Assembly: GCA_021286765.1 (NCBI GenBank)
Contig: JAJTBS010000002.1
Coordinates: 124,001 to 188,000 of the forward strand
Length of the DNA: 64,000 nt
Reading direction: 5' to 3'
From: Holophagaceae bacterium
GTDB lineage: Bacteria > Acidobacteriota > Holophagae > Holophagales > Holophagaceae
Below, piece after piece: positions 53,775-63,486 of the stretch. Position 1 is the first letter of the stretch. The number at the start of each line of letters is the position of its first letter. A model generated the notes under the pieces. The model worked only from the letters and a program-made list of their open reading frames with translations, did no database searches and had not been told where the DNA came from. The position numbers were made by a program, and so were the translations under genes.

Positions 53775-54307
53775 GGCGTGACCACGGCGGCGGCCAGTGC
53801 GTCGAGGGCTGCACGCAGGGCCGATTCCTGGGCGGGATCCTTCAGGCGGCCCTCGTCGTCCAGGCCGGAGCGGGCCAGGGTGAGGCAGAGTGAGGAGGCG
53901 TGCACCACCCGCGCCGACATCACTTCCAGGGTGTGGACCAGGGCAGCCTGGGCCCTGGCCCCGCCCTCCAGCGAGGGGGATGCGCTCCAGGCGGCAGTGG
54001 GCTTCGCCACGCAGTCGCCCGACGACACCACCCATTCCAGGAGGTTCTTCAGGACCGCAGGCATGGCGTGGATGTACTCCGGGGTGCAGATGAGCAGTGC
54101 GTCCGCCTCGCGGATCAGTCCCCGCAGCTCGGCCACGGATGCAGGCGGTGGATCGAGGTCCCGCTCCGGACTGTAGTGGGGCAGGTCGTCCAGGCGCTCC
54201 CAGGAAACGACCTCCGTGCCTACAGGTGAGAGGCGCGCCGCCTCGCGGAGCAGCAGCGCGTTCAGCGACTGCTGCCTCAGGCTGCCGGACAGGGCCAGGA
54301 TGCGCAT
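53771..54307 (-). CDS. NAD(P)H-dependent FMN reductase
   Basis: 178 residues, flavodoxin fold: ILALSGSLRQQSLNALLLREA (FMN phosphate loop) and CTPEYIHAMPAVLKNLLEWV. Likely reduces quinones or azo compounds, or FMN. The PEYIHAMP loop replaces the usual PEYNGSIP. Confidence 0.88.
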   Translation of the reverse strand: MRILALSGSLRQQSLNALLLREAARLSPVGTEVVSWERLDDLPHYSPERDLDPPPASVAELRGLIREADALLICTPEYIHAMPAVLKNLLEWVVSSGDCVAKPTAAWSASPSLEGGARAQAALVHTLEVMSARVVHASSLCLTLARSGLDDEGRLKDPAQESALRAALDALAAAVVTP

Positions 54308-54312
54308 GGCGC

Positions 54313-54528
54313 TCAGCCCTTCCGCCGCCAGACCAGCAGGGTGCCTCCGGCAATGGCCGCCAGGCCCACCCAGGCGGGCACGCGGATGGTCTCCTTCTGC
54401 TTCAGGGTGAATTCCAGGGGGCCGAGTTTGGCGTCGTGGCTGTCCTTGGTGTAGCTGAGTTCCGGCCAGGCGAGGGAGGCCGCCCCGAGGGCGATGAGGG
54501 CCAAGCCGGCGAGGGGCTTCAGGGACAT
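54313..54528 (-). CDS. Small two-helix membrane protein (71 aa)
   Basis: Two hydrophobic segments (LAGLALIALGAASLAW and WVGLAAIAGGTLLVW) flank a beta-like loop with KLGPLEFTLKQKETI; ends in WRRKG. Similar short proteins of unknown role occur widely. Lies five bases before the FMN reductase. Confidence 0.7.
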   Translation of the reverse strand: MSLKPLAGLALIALGAASLAWPELSYTKDSHDAKLGPLEFTLKQKETIRVPAWVGLAAIAGGTLLVWRRKG

Positions 54529-54541
54529 GGGACCTCCCGGG

Positions 54542-54859
54542 TCAGGGCTTCTTGGAGGGGGTCTTCTTCGGGGTCCCGCGCCGGCGCTCGGGCTTCCGGG
54601 ACTTGGCGGGGGGCTGGGTGGCGGTGTCGTAGAGGCTCTCGAGCCGGATGGCCTGTGCGGAGGTGTCGGCCGCCTTGTGGATCTCCTTCAGCACCGAGGC
54701 CACCAGATCCAGGTTCGCCGCATCCCCCTTCAGCAGCTCCTGGAAGGCCGCGGATTTCAGAGCCTCCAGCCGCTTGGACTGCCGCTTGCCCGCCGCCCAG
54801 TTCAGCAGCTTGGAGAACAGGTCATAGCCGAGCTTCAATTCGGGGGTGGGGAGGGACAT
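54542..54859 (-). CDS. Small helical protein with Lys/Arg-rich tail (105 aa)
   Basis: LGYDLFSKLLNWAAGKRQSKRLEALKSAAFQELLKG then a long helix and a C-terminal tail KSRKPERRRGTPKKTPSKKP that could bind nucleic acid. No family recognised. Thirteen bases upstream of the membrane protein, same strand. Confidence 0.6.
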   Translation of the reverse strand: MSLPTPELKLGYDLFSKLLNWAAGKRQSKRLEALKSAAFQELLKGDAANLDLVASVLKEIHKAADTSAQAIRLESLYDTATQPPAKSRKPERRRGTPKKTPSKKP

Positions 54860-54882
54860 GGAGACAGTGTACCGGCGAGCGC

Positions 54883-55770
54883 TCAGATCATGCCGGACCA
54901 TCCCCGAGCCCGCTGCTGGAAGGCGGTTCTGAGGAGGTCGACCTGATCGTTGGGAAGGGGTCCCATCTCGACCCAGGCCAGGTTCTGCTTGAAGTGGGCC
55001 AGGCTGCGGGTGCCCACGATGCTGCTGGCCACGCCGGGCCAATGGGCGGTGAAGCGCAGGGCCGTTTCATTCCAGGAGTGGGCGCCCGGCAAAGGGCCAA
55101 GTCCCATCGCACGCCAGCGGTCCCAGTACTGGCCCTCGGCATGGGTCTCTGGCCTTTGTGACCGATCCCAGATCGCCCCGGCGAGGGGGCGCTTGGCGAT
55201 CACGCCCATGCCGAGGGCTTGGAGGGCGGGCAGGCGCTGGTCGAGGTTGACCTGATCGCAGAGGCTGATGGAGGTCTGCACGGAGCTGAAGCGGCCAGAG
55301 GAGAGGGCGAAGTCCAGCTCGGCGTTGTCCCCGGAGTAGGCCACCAGGCCCACGGTGCCCGTCCGGGCGCAGGCCTCCAGGGCGTCGATGACCTCGCCCC
55401 GTTCGAGGACAGCCAGGGGGCAGGAGTGCAGGTGCACGATGTCCAGCCGCTCGCAGCGCAGGCGCGCCAAGGCCGCCTCCACGCCGGCCTTGATGCAGGG
55501 GCCGGTCCAATCGGGCATGCCGGGAATCCCATAGCCCACCTTGGTGGAGAGCAGGAACTCCTGCCGCCGGTGGGCCAGGTGGCGACCGATGCGCTCCTCG
55601 GAGAGGCCATAGCCCCGGGCCGTGTCGATGAGGTTCACCCCCAGGTCCAGCACCGTGTTGAGCAGATGCCCGGCCTCGGCTTCGGTGACGCGGTCATCGT
55701 TGAGGTGCATTGCGCCGAACCCGAGGGGCGTGACCTTCCAGCCCGTGGCTCCGAAGTCGTTCATGCGCAT
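54883..55770 (-). CDS. Aldo/keto reductase
   Basis: 295 residues. GFGAMHLND, LIDTARGYGLSEERIG (catalytic Asp, Tyr), LLSTKVGYGIPG (Lys), LDIVHLHSC (His). YajO/YghZ-like. An ATG two codons later (55764) is an alternative start. Confidence 0.88.
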   Translation of the reverse strand: MRMNDFGATGWKVTPLGFGAMHLNDDRVTEAEAGHLLNTVLDLGVNLIDTARGYGLSEERIGRHLAHRRQEFLLSTKVGYGIPGMPDWTGPCIKAGVEAALARLRCERLDIVHLHSCPLAVLERGEVIDALEACARTGTVGLVAYSGDNAELDFALSSGRFSSVQTSISLCDQVNLDQRLPALQALGMGVIAKRPLAGAIWDRSQRPETHAEGQYWDRWRAMGLGPLPGAHSWNETALRFTAHWPGVASSIVGTRSLAHFKQNLAWVEMGPLPNDQVDLLRTAFQQRARGWSGMI

Positions 55771-55812
55771 GGCTGCCCCGGGATCACTGGAATCGTCTGC
55801 TGGTGATTGTGG

Positions 55813-56205
55813 TCATCCATGGGGTCCCGGGAGCCGTGTTCCTGCCTGCAGCTCGTCCAACCGGCGGTCGGCCGCTTCCACGCTGACGGCCTCCTCCGCG
55901 TGATAGCCGCCGGCCTTCGTAATGCGCTCGAACTGGATGCGGCTGAGGGGAATGCCCACCACCCGGATGATGGGACCGGCACCCCTGAGCTTCAGAGTGG
56001 CCTTGACCCGCAGCAGATCCTTGAAGCCCTCTTCGTTGGAGGCATGCAGGGCCGAGATGTCGGTGACCACCCCGAATCCTTCGGTGAGTTTTGCGGATTC
56101 TGCGACCAGCGCCTTGATGGCCGCCTGCCGCTCCGGGCCATCCAGGTGACCAGAGAGGGTGATGTAGAGCCGGTTGCGTTCCGGATCCGAGGTGACGGCG
56201 AACAC
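55813..56205 (-). CDS. STAS/SpoIIAA-like fold protein
   Basis: 130 residues. NRLYITLSGHLDGPERQAAIKALVAE, GFGVVTDISALHASNEEGFKDLL and IIRVVGIPLSRIQFERI follow the beta-alpha-beta order of STAS-like proteins, without the phosphorylatable Ser of anti-anti-sigma factors. Unknown role. Confidence 0.6.
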   Translation of the reverse strand: MFAVTSDPERNRLYITLSGHLDGPERQAAIKALVAESAKLTEGFGVVTDISALHASNEEGFKDLLRVKATLKLRGAGPIIRVVGIPLSRIQFERITKAGGYHAEEAVSVEAADRRLDELQAGTRLPGPHG

Positions 56206-56212
56206 CGGCGCC

Positions 56213-56776
56213 CTAGGTTCGGAAGGATAGGGGCGGGGTCAGCTCCCAGGCCCCGCCCAGCAGGGTGGTTCGCACGGGCACACCGGGGGTCTTCACGCCT
56301 CGGTGGGCCATGCAGGTGTGGACGGCCACCAGCTGCACGCCCCAGGCCGCTGGCCGGAGGTGGGTCCGAAGGGCATCCACGATCTGCTGGGCCATGCGCT
56401 CCTGCACCTGTAGGCGCCAGGCATAGGCCTGCACCACGCGGACCAGCTTGCTGAGTCCCACGGTGCCACCCTCCCCGGGAAGGTAGCCGATGGTGGCATG
56501 CCCCTCGAAGGGGGCCAGGTGGTGTTCACAGGTGCTCACGAACGGGATGCGCTCCAGGATGACCGGCACGGGGGCCAGGTCGCCCGGCAGGGTCTTCAGT
56601 TCCGCGGCCAGGTCCACCCCATAGCCTGCCAGGCGCTCAGCCCAGAACTCCGCCACCCGCGAGGGGGTGTCCTGGAGTTCCGGGGCGCCGGGATCCTGGC
56701 CCAGACCCGTCAGCAGCGCCCGGACGGCGGTCTCGGTGGCGGCGCGGTCAAAGGGGGCAACGGGCGGCATGGACAT
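56213..56776 (-). CDS. folE: GTP cyclohydrolase I
   Basis: 187 residues. Zn ligands in STCEHHLAPFEG and HTCMAHRG; GLSKLVRVVQAYAWRLQVQERMAQQI. First step of folate (and queuosine/biopterin) synthesis. Seven bases before the STAS-like gene. Confidence 0.97.
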   Translation of the reverse strand: MSMPPVAPFDRAATETAVRALLTGLGQDPGAPELQDTPSRVAEFWAERLAGYGVDLAAELKTLPGDLAPVPVILERIPFVSTCEHHLAPFEGHATIGYLPGEGGTVGLSKLVRVVQAYAWRLQVQERMAQQIVDALRTHLRPAAWGVQLVAVHTCMAHRGVKTPGVPVRTTLLGGAWELTPPLSFRT

Positions 56777-56809
56777 GGTTCCGCCAGTCTACGCTTTCCC
56801 GGGCGAAGG

Positions 56810-57133
56810 TCAGGCCAGCAGGTTCAGGCCCGAGACCTTAGGCGACGGCTGGCTGGCCGCGGCAGCCTGGGCGCTCTGCTCGATGGAGGGGCCGATCCCC
56901 TCGGACGGGGGCGCGGGGGTGTAGAGCTTGGCAAGCGGCAGGCGGCTTGGGCTTCTCTCCACGGCGGCCTTGGGATCTGTCGAGCCCTCCTGACCGAGGA
57001 GGGTGACGACATCGGCCACCTGTGACTGTCCGCTGGCGAGGCTCTGGGCCATGGCCTTGCTGGGGCTTCCGGTCTGATCCAAGGTGTTTTGATAGGCGTA
57101 GGCACTCAGGGAACCGATTGCATTCAATTCCAT
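56810..57133 (-). CDS. Ala/Ser-rich protein of unknown function (107 aa)
   Basis: Starts MELNAIGSLSAYAYQNTLDQ after GGAGGGGAC. Low-complexity second half (AQAAAASQPSPKV) ending GLNLLA. The next gene (57321-58001) ends GVDLLA, so the two may share a C-terminal signal. Not recognised. Confidence 0.55.
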   Translation of the reverse strand: MELNAIGSLSAYAYQNTLDQTGSPSKAMAQSLASGQSQVADVVTLLGQEGSTDPKAAVERSPSRLPLAKLYTPAPPSEGIGPSIEQSAQAAAASQPSPKVSGLNLLA

Positions 57134-57320
57134 GTCCCCTCCAGGCAATAGCCCTTAATCGGCAGGGAGGACCTAGGGGTTGAGTGGCTCTTTCCCGGGG
57201 TTCCGGAATGGGGACGGACTCCAGTGTGGGTCGAGGCTGGGTCCTTCACAGGGTGGCGACGTACAAGCCGGAATCTCACTCACCGACCCCTCGCCGGCCG
57301 GGGTCCATGGTGCTTGGACT

Positions 57321-58001
57321 TCAGGCCAGGAGATCCACACCGCCGGACGCTGCAGGGAGAGCAGGGGGCGGGGCGGCTTCGTAGCTCCTCAGAACCCGGG
57401 CGGCGGGGACCTGGGGCAGGGTGTAGGCCTCAGGTCCGGGTGCCCCTGCCTGGGCCTGGAGGCTGCCCAGGCGCTGCACGCTGGCGGCATCCCGGATCAG
57501 GCCCGTGCTCAGGTCGGCGTTGGGTTGGGTCGCTGCCCCCTGGCCGACCACGCCGGCCCCGAAGCGCAGGGCCGCCTGGAGCGCAAAATCCAGGCTCGAG
57601 CTGTCGGCGAAGGCGTCCGTGATGGCCGGGGCATCCGCCAGCACGGCCGTGGGGGGCGTGGCACTGGGGGCGGTGGAGGGAGCGGTCTGGGTGAGGGCGT
57701 TGGTGGTGGCATCGGTGGCCGCCGTGGCGCTCGCTGGGGCCTGGGGTGTTGTCAGGGCGGCCAGGAGGGAGGCCGTGGCCTCCTGGGCCAGGCCGACATT
57801 CCCGCCGCCAGGTTCGGATAGCGGTGCGACGATGCTGGCCTGGAGGGTCCGCCGGAACAGCCCCTGGGCCAGGTCTTGGACAGCCAGAGCGCTGGATCCA
57901 GAGGCGTTGTCCTCCTGGATGGGCAGGGGCTGGGCCGGACGGAGGGCCCCCAGGGCACCGAGGGTGGCTGGGGCGAGGGGGCTGAGGAATAGGGCGTCCA
58001 T
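57321..58001 (-). CDS. Ala/Pro/Thr-rich protein of unknown function (226 aa)
   Basis: MDALFLSPLAPATLGALG, SALAVQDLAQGLFRRTLQASIVAP, a long TP/AP-rich spacer, a short helical region (LDFALQAALRFGAG) and a C-terminal GVDLLA. Lacks a signal peptide or clear domain. Second member of the pair with 56810-57133. Confidence 0.55.
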   Translation of the reverse strand: MDALFLSPLAPATLGALGALRPAQPLPIQEDNASGSSALAVQDLAQGLFRRTLQASIVAPLSEPGGGNVGLAQEATASLLAALTTPQAPASATAATDATTNALTQTAPSTAPSATPPTAVLADAPAITDAFADSSSLDFALQAALRFGAGVVGQGAATQPNADLSTGLIRDAASVQRLGSLQAQAGAPGPEAYTLPQVPAARVLRSYEAAPPPALPAASGGVDLLA

Positions 58002-58090
58002 ACACTCCCAAAGATAGGCCTTTCCCGCAGGAAGGTTTGGCCTCGGAGGGGAAAGATCCCTGTGGGATCATGGTGGATTCGGGAGGGGCG

Positions 58091-59125
58091 ATGAGCCAGA
58101 AGGTCAGTTACGCGTCCAGCGGCGTGGACATCAACCGCCAGGACGAGGCGCTGAAGCGCATCAAGCCTCACGTGAAGGCCACCAAGACCCCGGGTGTCCG
58201 CAGCGACATCGGCCTCTTTGGCGGCCTCTTCGACGCCCGGTTCCCCGAGGCCAAGCCCATCCTCGTCAGCAGCATGGATGGAGTGGGTACCAAGATGAAG
58301 GTGGCCCGCCGCGCTGGCATCTGGGACACCGTGGGGCAGGATCTGGTGAACCACTGCATCAACGACATCCTCGTGCAGGGGGCCCGCCCCTTGTTCTTCC
58401 TGGACTACATCGCGGCCCAGCAGCTGGAGCCCGAAGTCATCGAGCAGATCGTGAAGGGCATGGCGACGGCCTGCCAGGCCTCCGGATCGGCCCTCATCGG
58501 CGGTGAGCTGGCGGAAATGCCGGGCGTCTATGCCGAGGGTGAAGTGGATGTCGCCGGCACCATCGTGGGCGTGGTGGACGAGGTGGACCTTCTGCCGCGG
58601 TTGGCCGACATGGCCGCGGGCGACGTGCTCATCGGCCTGCCCAGCTCGGGCCTCCACACCAATGGCTACTCCCTGGCCCGCAAGGTCTGCTTCGAGTTGG
58701 AGAAGCTCGACGTGAAGGACACGCTGCCAGGCACGGGCCAGACGGTGGCCCAGGCATTGCTCGCCATCCACCGCAGCTACTTGGCCCAGGTCATGCCTCT
58801 GGTGAAGGCCGGCAAGCTGGTGGCCATGGCCCACATCACGGGCGGCGGCCTCACGGACAACATCCCCCGCGTGCTGCCCGAGACCCTGGATGCCGAGATC
58901 GACACCGCCAGCTGGCAGATCCCGGCCCTGTTCACCTTCCTCATGGAGAAGGGCGGCCTCGGCATCGATGACGCCCGCCAGGCCCTGAACCTGGGGGTGG
59001 GCATGGTGCTGGTGGTGAAGGCCAACCGGGCGGAGGAGGTCTTGAGCGATCTCCACGCCGCCGAGGAACCGGCTTGGGTGCTGGGGCGCCTGACCCCCGG
59101 TTCGGGCCTTGTCCGCTACCGCTAG
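58091..59125 (+). CDS. purM: Phosphoribosylformylglycinamidine cyclo-ligase
   Basis: 344 residues from ATG 58091 (GGGAGGGG upstream). SYASSGVDINRQDEALKRI, SMDGVGTKMKVA, HCINDILVQGARPLFFLDYIA, GGELAEMPGVY and AHITGGGLTDNIPRVLP are diagnostic. Closes the imidazole ring in purine synthesis. Confidence 0.97.
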   Translation: MSQKVSYASSGVDINRQDEALKRIKPHVKATKTPGVRSDIGLFGGLFDARFPEAKPILVSSMDGVGTKMKVARRAGIWDTVGQDLVNHCINDILVQGARPLFFLDYIAAQQLEPEVIEQIVKGMATACQASGSALIGGELAEMPGVYAEGEVDVAGTIVGVVDEVDLLPRLADMAAGDVLIGLPSSGLHTNGYSLARKVCFELEKLDVKDTLPGTGQTVAQALLAIHRSYLAQVMPLVKAGKLVAMAHITGGGLTDNIPRVLPETLDAEIDTASWQIPALFTFLMEKGGLGIDDARQALNLGVGMVLVVKANRAEEVLSDLHAAEEPAWVLGRLTPGSGLVRYR

Positions 59126-60167
59126 CCCCGGGGGCCGCCTTGGTTTCCTGGATCCCCTGCGGGGCATCCTGGCGCTCTGCGTGGCCGTGTACCACCTCAG
59201 CGTCTGGTACGACCTGACCCAGTCCGGCTCAGGCCAGAACATGGCCCTGGCAAAGTTGGGTAACTACGGTGTGTCTGCCTTCTTCGTGCTGAGCGGGTTC
59301 CTGCTGTTCCGCACGGCCTCCTGGGACAGGATCCAGCAGGAGGGTCTGGGGCGTTTTTGGTTCCGGCGCTTCCTCCGCTTGGCGCCCGTGTTCTACCTGG
59401 CCTGCGCGCTGAACGTGGTCTTCCACCTGGGCATGGGGCCGGATCCCACACTTCGCTTCCTTCTGGAAAACCTCACTCTCACTTTTGGGGCCTTCCACCC
59501 CAACCATGCCCTGGTGACCGGAGGCTGGTACGTGGGGCTGGTGTCCCTGCTCTACTTCGCCTACCCGGTCCTGGCCTGGGTGCGGGAGAAGGCAGGATCC
59601 CGCGGCGGTCTCATCTTCCTGGCAGGCCTGGCGGTGGGTCTGTGGCTGTGGAGCCTGCCCTCCACGCTGCACGGCGTGATGGCGCAGGAGCGCTGGAACC
59701 AGTTCCATACCTACGTCCTGGCCCCCAATCAGCTCTTCCTGCTGGCCTGGGGGGGGCTGCTGGCCGGCCTCCACGCGGCCACCCATAAGCGGCTGGAGCC
59801 CAAGGTCGCCCTGCTCCTGGCCCTGCCCATGATGTGGCTGCTGCTGCGGCCCACGCCGCAGTTCTTCGACCACCTGGTGGCGCTCACCGGGTGGCTCCGG
59901 TACCGGTACCTGCTGATCGTCACCCTCCTGGTGGCGCTGGCGGCCTTCACCCGGGATGGCCAGCCAGGCTGGTTCGGCAAGGTCCTCACCCGGCTGGGCG
60001 CCTGGAGCTACGGGCTCTACCTGCTCCATCCCTTCACCATGAAGCTGGTGGCGCCGCACCTGCAGGGGCGCCTGGGCTTCTCTCTGTCGTTGGGGCTGGC
60101 CATCCTCGCGGCAGCGGCGGTGCACCGGTGGATCGAGGAACCGGTGGGACGGCTGGGGAAGGGCTGA
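59109..60167 (+). CDS. Acyltransferase family 3 membrane protein
   Basis: 352 residues from a TTG at 59109 that overlaps the purM end by 17 bases; no better in-frame start was seen. LGFLDPLRGILALCVAVYHLS (catalytic His), FFVLSGFLLFRT, FWFRRFLRLAPVFYLAC, and about ten helices ending WIEEPVGRLG. OafA-like O-acyltransferase modifying polysaccharide or peptidoglycan. No adjacent glycan genes. Confidence 0.88.
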   Translation: MSATASPGGRLGFLDPLRGILALCVAVYHLSVWYDLTQSGSGQNMALAKLGNYGVSAFFVLSGFLLFRTASWDRIQQEGLGRFWFRRFLRLAPVFYLACALNVVFHLGMGPDPTLRFLLENLTLTFGAFHPNHALVTGGWYVGLVSLLYFAYPVLAWVREKAGSRGGLIFLAGLAVGLWLWSLPSTLHGVMAQERWNQFHTYVLAPNQLFLLAWGGLLAGLHAATHKRLEPKVALLLALPMMWLLLRPTPQFFDHLVALTGWLRYRYLLIVTLLVALAAFTRDGQPGWFGKVLTRLGAWSYGLYLLHPFTMKLVAPHLQGRLGFSLSLGLAILAAAAVHRWIEEPVGRLGKG

Positions 60168-61610
60168 TCAGCTGCCTTCAATCCGGGCGTAGAAGCTGGT
60201 GCGGCGCAGGTTCTCCTCGACCTTGAAGGCCTGCTGCAGAGGCGGGAAGGCGCGCTGCTCGCAGTCCGTGCGATCGCAGAGCCGGCAGGTGACGCCCACG
60301 GGAACGGGCGGCTGGTCCAGGCGCAGGCCGTCGGAGTAGATCAGGTCCTTGGCGTGGCCCATCTCGCAGCCCAGGCCCACGGCCTGCATGGCGTGCTGGC
60401 CCCGGTAGCCGCCGGTGTCCTTCTGGAGCGTGCGGGCAATGCAGAAGTATTTGCGGCCGTCCGGCATCTCGCTGATCTGGGTGCGGATGAGGCCCGGGGT
60501 GAGGAAAGCGGCGTGGGCGTTCCAGCGGGGGCAGGCTCCGGAGAAGCGCGCGAAGCGGATGCCCGAGGCCGAGAAGCTCTTCGAGATGTTGCCGGCGATG
60601 TCGATGCGCAGGAAGTGGAAGGGCACGCCCTCGGCACCCGGGCGCCGGAGCGTGGTGAGGCGGTGGCAGACCTGCTCAAAGCTGGCCTGGAAGCGCCGGG
60701 CCAGGATATCGATGTCGTAGCGTTCGGTCCGGGCGGCGCGGAGGAAGCGCTCGTAGGGCATCAGCACCGCGCTGGCGAAGTAGTTGGCCAGGGCCACGCG
60801 CGCCAGGGACCGGGAAGCGCTGGTGCGCAGCAGGGGGTGCGTGGTCAGGCGCTCCAGAAGGTCGCTGTGCTCCAGCAGGGCCAGTTGGTGGGCCAGCTGG
60901 AAGGTGCGGCTCTTCTGGGTGAGCAGCTCGGAGAGGCTCAGCAGCCGGCGGTCCGGATCGAAGCGGCGCAGGAGGCCCACGCCTTCGTTGGCGCGGTGGA
61001 TGCGGAGCTGGATGCCCCGGGCCCTGAACACGGCCACCAGGCCCGGATAGGGGTTGTCCGCCTCCAGGTGGCCGCCCTCCCAGAGGGCCTCAGCGGCGGC
61101 TTCCAGGTCTGGGAAGTGGTTCATGGCCTGCTGGATGAAATCGCCGACCTCCTCCGAGGGCAGGCGGGTGGCTTCAGGATCGAAGCCCTGACCGTCGCTG
61201 AGCTTGGAGGAGAGGGTGCCGAGGCTGTCCTGGGCATGTTGATAGGCCCGGTAGAGCTCGAAGACCCCCCGGGCCAGGTCCGGGCTGTTCTGCACCAACT
61301 CGCGCACGTCCTGCGCCTGGAGGCCGAAGGGCTCGAAGATCGGATCGCCGAAGACCTCCATGAGGTCGTCGGATAGGCGCTGGTCCTCCTCCGGGGCGAG
61401 GGCCTTCAGATCCAGCTTGAACTGCTGCGCCAGCCGGATGAGCAGGGGCGCCGTCAGGGGACGTTTGTTGCCCTCGATCAGGTTCAAGTAGCTGGGGCTG
61501 ATGCCCAGGGCCTCGGCGAGCTGGACCTGGCTCAGCCCTTCCTGGCGGCGGAGGAGGCGGATCTTGGCGCCGAGACGGGCGGCGGGCTTGGTGGGAGCGG
61601 CAGAGGGCAT
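60168..61610 (-). CDS. RamB/ScfR-type XRE regulator with IrrE-like domain
   Basis: 480 residues. XRE helix-turn-helix LGAKIRLLRRQEGLSQVQLAEALGISPSYLNLIEGNKRP (about 12-50), an IrrE/ImmA-like middle with a degenerate protease helix (TFQLAHQLALLEH), and the DUF2083 C-terminus with cysteines (GLGCEMGHAKDL, VTCRLCDRTDCEQRAFPP). The family includes RamB, MlrA and PrpR-like regulators of glyoxylate and acyl-CoA genes. Divergent from aceA, its probable target, and probably autoregulated. Confidence 0.92.
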   Translation of the reverse strand: MPSAAPTKPAARLGAKIRLLRRQEGLSQVQLAEALGISPSYLNLIEGNKRPLTAPLLIRLAQQFKLDLKALAPEEDQRLSDDLMEVFGDPIFEPFGLQAQDVRELVQNSPDLARGVFELYRAYQHAQDSLGTLSSKLSDGQGFDPEATRLPSEEVGDFIQQAMNHFPDLEAAAEALWEGGHLEADNPYPGLVAVFRARGIQLRIHRANEGVGLLRRFDPDRRLLSLSELLTQKSRTFQLAHQLALLEHSDLLERLTTHPLLRTSASRSLARVALANYFASAVLMPYERFLRAARTERYDIDILARRFQASFEQVCHRLTTLRRPGAEGVPFHFLRIDIAGNISKSFSASGIRFARFSGACPRWNAHAAFLTPGLIRTQISEMPDGRKYFCIARTLQKDTGGYRGQHAMQAVGLGCEMGHAKDLIYSDGLRLDQPPVPVGVTCRLCDRTDCEQRAFPPLQQAFKVEENLRRTSFYARIEGS

Positions 61611-61649
61611 GGGGGCCTTGTTTACATCAATTTACAAAATCAATGAAGC

Positions 61650-61672
61650 GAATTGACTGAAATTTTCAATTC
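61650..61672. promoter_or_regulatory. Inverted repeat between the RamB-like gene and aceA (site 1)
   Basis: GAATTGA, nine bases, TCAATTC; AT-rich, directly upstream of the regulator's start. Shares the (A)ATTGACT half-site with site 2. Confidence 0.5.
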
Positions 61673-61695
61673 AACCCCTATCAAATCAGCTGTTC

Positions 61696-61721
61696 ATTGA
61701 CTTGAACCAGAATAAGTCAAT
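61696..61721. promoter_or_regulatory. Inverted repeat between the RamB-like gene and aceA (site 2)
   Basis: Perfect ATTGACTT, ten bases, AAGTCAAT, about 45 bases before the aceA ATG. TTGACT at 61698 may also be the -35 box. Confidence 0.6.
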
Positions 61722-61763
61722 CTTTGACATTACGCCACCCCCAACCCCTTCCCGAGGTGCCCC

Positions 61764-63038
<1,275 letters not shown>

Positions 63039-63045
63039 GCTGGGC

Positions 63046-63471
63046 CTACTTCCCGCCAGAAAGCACGCGCCACACATCCACCATGACATTCCCGCCGGGC
63101 AGGCTGCTCGGGTAGACCACGGCAAAGGAAAGGCGCAGGCCCGACTCTCCCACCAGATCGAAGCGGAAAGGCCGGTCCTGTTGGGACCAGCGATCAGGGG
63201 CGACCGTCCACTGGAGGGTCGCCCTTGGTTCGTTGGGGAGGATGTCGAAGGCCTGGCCTTCTTCGGTCTCGACCTTCCATCGACCCGCGGGAAGCAGCAG
63301 TTCCACCTGCCAGCGGCCCCCGACTTTGCGAGCCTCCGCGTGAAGCCCCTCCAAGGGCCGCCCACCCAGTCGCGTCTCCAGGCGACGGGGGCCCGAACAG
63401 GCGGGCACGGAAAGAATCAACAGGGCCGAGAGGCCGCAGGCGATGGATGGCCCTGGCCAGGACCGGCTCAT
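63046..63471 (-). CDS. Small lipoprotein of unknown function
   Basis: 141 residues with lipobox LSVPAC (Cys about 25), followed by a single beta-sandwich-like domain (RWQVELLLPAGRWKVETEEG). Not recognised. Convergent with aceA, 7 bases apart. Confidence 0.65.
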   Translation of the reverse strand: MSRSWPGPSIACGLSALLILSVPACSGPRRLETRLGGRPLEGLHAEARKVGGRWQVELLLPAGRWKVETEEGQAFDILPNEPRATLQWTVAPDRWSQQDRPFRFDLVGESGLRLSFAVVYPSSLPGGNVMVDVWRVLSGGK

Positions 63472-63486
63472 GGGGCCTCTGCAGGT

